Source: Gadus chalcogrammus
Lineage: Eukaryota > Chordata > Actinopteri > Gadiformes > Gadidae
DNA: 64,000 nucleotides
Direction of reading: 5' to 3'
Assembly: GCF_026213295.1 (NCBI RefSeq)
Contig: NC_079424.1
Span: 10,683,824-10,747,823, forward strand
Shown: positions 61,653 to 64,000 of the stretch, one piece after another
Layout: each line of letters opens with the position of its first letter
Position numbering within the stretch: the stretch's first letter is position 1
Translations under genes and position numbers: made by a program
The notes under the pieces: model-generated
Database searches by the model: none
Seen by the model: the letters and a program-made list of their open reading frames with translations, nothing else
What the model was told of the DNA's origin: nothing

Positions 61653-62937
61653 TGCTAGTAGTAGTAGTAATGAATGGCGATTATTATTATACCACAATTG
61701 CTCTTTTAATTATCTTTGATGTTCTCTGTTATCCTTTTCCCTCTCGTTCATCAAGGACTTCCTGGTCCCTCTGCCACTGCTCTCCAGCTCGAGGTCACCA
61801 AGGGCATCAGTAAACGTTGTTCCTTTCGTGGGCCGACCCTTATTCCCTCCAGTCAGATACCTGTCCTTTCAAGGTACCTCCACTATAACTTCATTTTATT
61901 ATCGCAATTGCTCCTATATCTGCATTAATTTTACGTCACCATTAATAACCACCTACCAAAAGTAGTAATTTTGGCAGATGTAAAGTAATATGCAATTATA
62001 GCATGTTCTAAATCAAAATGATCTAAAGTCACAAGTTAATATCCTTATAAATGGCTCTATAGAAATGTGGCTTCTGTATGACTTGTACGACTCTTGCTTC
62101 TGTCTCAGAGACCAAACCTGACATCGGTCAAACTCGCAAATTACCACGCATATCTTTCATCGGTTCATCAGCAACTCTGCCCTCTGCTGGTGGATTTCAG
62201 AAAATTCAGTCGACAGCTGCTGGAATAGACAAGCAAGCGTACACAAGCATCATAAGGTATAAATAAAGAATCTGCGGCATCATGTCTACCAGGTTTTATT
62301 TTGGGGTAGATTGCTGTGCTGTATGGTTGTGAATGCATTTAGAAAAGTATCTGTAAATATGTGCCAGAGATTATTTTTCATTATTTATCGAAGTCAGAAG
62401 GCCAGAAGTGCAAACATTTCAAGGGTCAAAGAGTTATGGATAGAATAGGATAGGGTATAGGTTAAAGGATAGATACATGCATCATTTTGAACCCTTATAT
62501 TCGATTCACACTGATGTAACCTACATTGTTTGCATCATGTTATCTCACGAGGTATCCTAAAGTAAATCATTTACTCTCTTGGTAGAGGTAACCCTAACAA
62601 TCATTGTTTCTGACAGGCAAATGTCAGCCTCCAACTCCCAGAGGAGGCTGCAATCTACCAACTCTCCTGCGGCACAACATAATCACAAACCACAACCATA
62701 CTGGCGCTCCAACACGCTGGATTCATGGTAATAAAAATTACTAATAACTTTACAGTCATGACAAGTGACCATTTGTTGTATTCTTTTTTCAAATGTTTTT
62801 ATTTTAACAGTGCTGGATACAGCTGCTTCAATGTAGTCAAGCCCTTCCAGGCCGGGCACTTCATCATTCACCCCGAGTTTGTATCGGAGAACCTACGCCC
62901 TGCGAACTTCAGGAATATCAAAAACAAATGTCATTAG
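60886..62937 (+). CDS. uncharacterised 207-residue protein, five exons
   Basis: Exons 60886-61005, 61756-61873, 62109-62256, 62617-62727, 62811-62937 join with matching phases (0, 1, 2/3 splits) and GT-AG introns, giving 624 nt and a TAG stop. The protein is basic, rich in Ser, Pro, Asn and Gln, with no signal peptide, membrane helix or coiled coil. It starts MSPQHLISTYSEQFVPPGGG, then has SRRNNPHPRP, a middle KLPRISFIGSS, and ends with a more ordered hydrophobic/aromatic part (YSCFNVVKPFQAGHFIIHPE). I do not recognise the family. The short Ser-Thr-Tyr and Asn-Pro-His-Pro elements in a disordered small protein recall ciliary or sperm microtubule inner proteins, but this is only an impression. 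The even phase logic over five exons and the polyadenylation signals behind it make a real gene likely. The ATG has A at +4 and G at -1, an average context. Confidence 0.72.
61615..61650 (+). repeat. (ATT)n microsatellite in intron 1 of the 60.9-kb gene
   Basis: Twelve ATT units, about 105 bases before exon 2. Confidence 0.9.
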
Positions 62938-62968
62938 ATATTCTAGCTGTATAAAAGTATGGTTGTCT

Positions 62969-62974
62969 AATAAA
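62969..62974 (+). terminator. candidate polyadenylation signal AATAAA of the 60.9-kb gene
   Basis: AATAAA 32 bases after the stop; a second AATAAA lies at 63101-63106. Both would give a short 3'UTR. Confidence 0.55.
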
Positions 62975-63229
62975 CCCTATGATTTTGTGCGTGGATATTT
63001 TAAATTTATATTTATCTATATAGAGATTAATCTGTCAGACCCTATGCTGCCACACCCTTTCCAACTTCCCTTGCAAAAGGCATAGATTCCTTTGTCTCAA
63101 AATAAAAGTCTGAAACAATACCAACTTTAAAAAAAGTACTTAATTTAACCCGATCGTGGTCGATTAATATTTAGAGTGTGGTCTCCTTCTGGAATATTTA
63201 TGTTGTTCTCAAAACAGATGAGCTAATGA

Positions 63230-63389
63230 ACTACATTTCCCATCGTCGTGCGTCTTAAATTGAAGTGGCTATTTTGTGAGTCGGTGGGCGTGCACGAGGC
63301 GCGCCAGCACAGCAGAGCATTCTTGGGGGCGGCCAGTTCTCGGAACTGTGCCAGAAGACTTCTGCGACTGCGAGAGAGGAGCTCACTGG
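63230..63389 (+). promoter_or_regulatory. GC-rich promoter with probable non-coding first exon of a further gene
   Basis: ACTACATTTCCCA (63230-63242) is a good match to the ZNF143/Staf core ACTACAATTCCCA often found at start sites. CpG-rich DNA with a GGGGGCGG box follows, ending in ACTGG|GTAAGC at 63389/63390, a strong donor. No ORF starts in this exon, so it would be 5'UTR; the rest of the gene lies beyond the window. From 63390 to 64000 I see only AT-rich, intron-like sequence. Confidence 0.45.
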
Positions 63390-64000
63390 GTAAGCATGGT
63401 CTTGAAAAGTACAATTAAATCTAAACTAGCTAATAACAGCTTATCAAATTAAAATAATATGTTTTTCCCCGAGCCTACGTGTAGCATGGACATTCACTTA
63501 ATGCCATAAGTCAATGCATTTAGACGCCTTTTTTTGTGTATGGAGAAAGAACAGTGTTCAACACTTTGGGACTGTGCACACATGATTTAGCCCAACGATT
63601 TGTTAGCGCTTCAATGTTTATCGAGATGTGATTGTGAATACCCTGCTACTATTCTCCTATAGTATATACCATAAGCCATTCTCCAACACTTCGTTAATAG
63701 CAAAGCCATTACGATTTTAAAATACAAAAACATCCTCAGGATCTGGTTGTGTCATCAAGTTTTGTGTACCATGGAGCAATAACTCGTGCTTATATTTTAC
63801 TACTGTACTATTTCTGTATCCTAGATTCACTGTTGCAACATGTAGGCCTGTATGGACCCTTATACACATGCCCGTACGTTTGGAGCTTCTGGTCATATTC
63901 CCATGTCTGTTTTATGTCATATCAGCAATTCTCTGTTTGTTTTGTGCGTCTCTGAATAGTTAAAGTATCAGCAGTAATGCCAATAATCTTTCCCTGAGAT

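Overview
The window is nuclear DNA from a ray-finned fish. It contains multi-exon vertebrate genes with GT-AG introns and a very heavy load of dinucleotide microsatellites: more than a dozen (CA)n/(TG)n and (GA)n/(CT)n arrays of 50-220 bp. The gene content is teleost-like. Such density of long dinucleotide arrays is known from cod-like fishes, so a gadiform is a reasonable but unproven guess. There is no sign of bacterial, viral or organellar sequence.

Layout from left to right. (1) 277-10959, plus strand: the 3' two thirds of the Musashi-1 RNA-binding protein gene (msi1; RRM1 lies outside the window), followed by a roughly 2.7 kb AT-rich 3'UTR. (2) 14452-15383, plus: a three-exon tmem233 (dispanin/CD225 family). 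(3) 22102-22323, plus: a single coding exon for adropin (enho), with a probable TATA-driven non-coding first exon ending at 19641. (4) 24462-41055, minus: complete 20-exon dnai1, the axonemal outer-arm dynein intermediate chain 1, 704 residues. (5) 42112-50278, plus: complete six-exon fam219a with a 3.1 kb 3'UTR. (6) 54360-59462, plus: a 15-exon nicalin-like gene for a BOS-complex subunit of the ER. (7) 60886-62937, plus: a five-exon gene for a 207-residue protein I cannot name. (8) About 63.2-63.4 kb, plus: a GC-rich promoter and likely non-coding first exon of a further gene.

The enho/dnai1/fam219a block keeps the order and orientation seen at human 9p13.3: enho and dnai1 are tail to tail, dnai1 and fam219a head to head. 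msi1 and tmem233 both map to human 12q24, so the window joins two ancestral linkage groups. The genes do not form one pathway. The shared control most likely visible here is the divergent dnai1/fam219a promoter, which carries an X-box-like RFX site near the ciliary gene.

The most interesting signals are mobile elements and repeats lying exactly on splice sites. A 250-bp hAT-type MITE inserted across the exon 10/intron 10 boundary of dnai1. Its 8-bp target duplication is the last 7 exon bases plus the donor G, and the element's own terminus now supplies the T of the GT donor and the following bases. The last dnai1 exon is preceded directly by a (TG)n array of about 220 bp. A 79-bp block holding the end and donor of dnai1 exon 13 is duplicated within CA arrays. 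A Harbinger-like 663-bp element with a remnant of a Myb/SANT (trihelix) domain ends 51 bp before fam219a exon 3.
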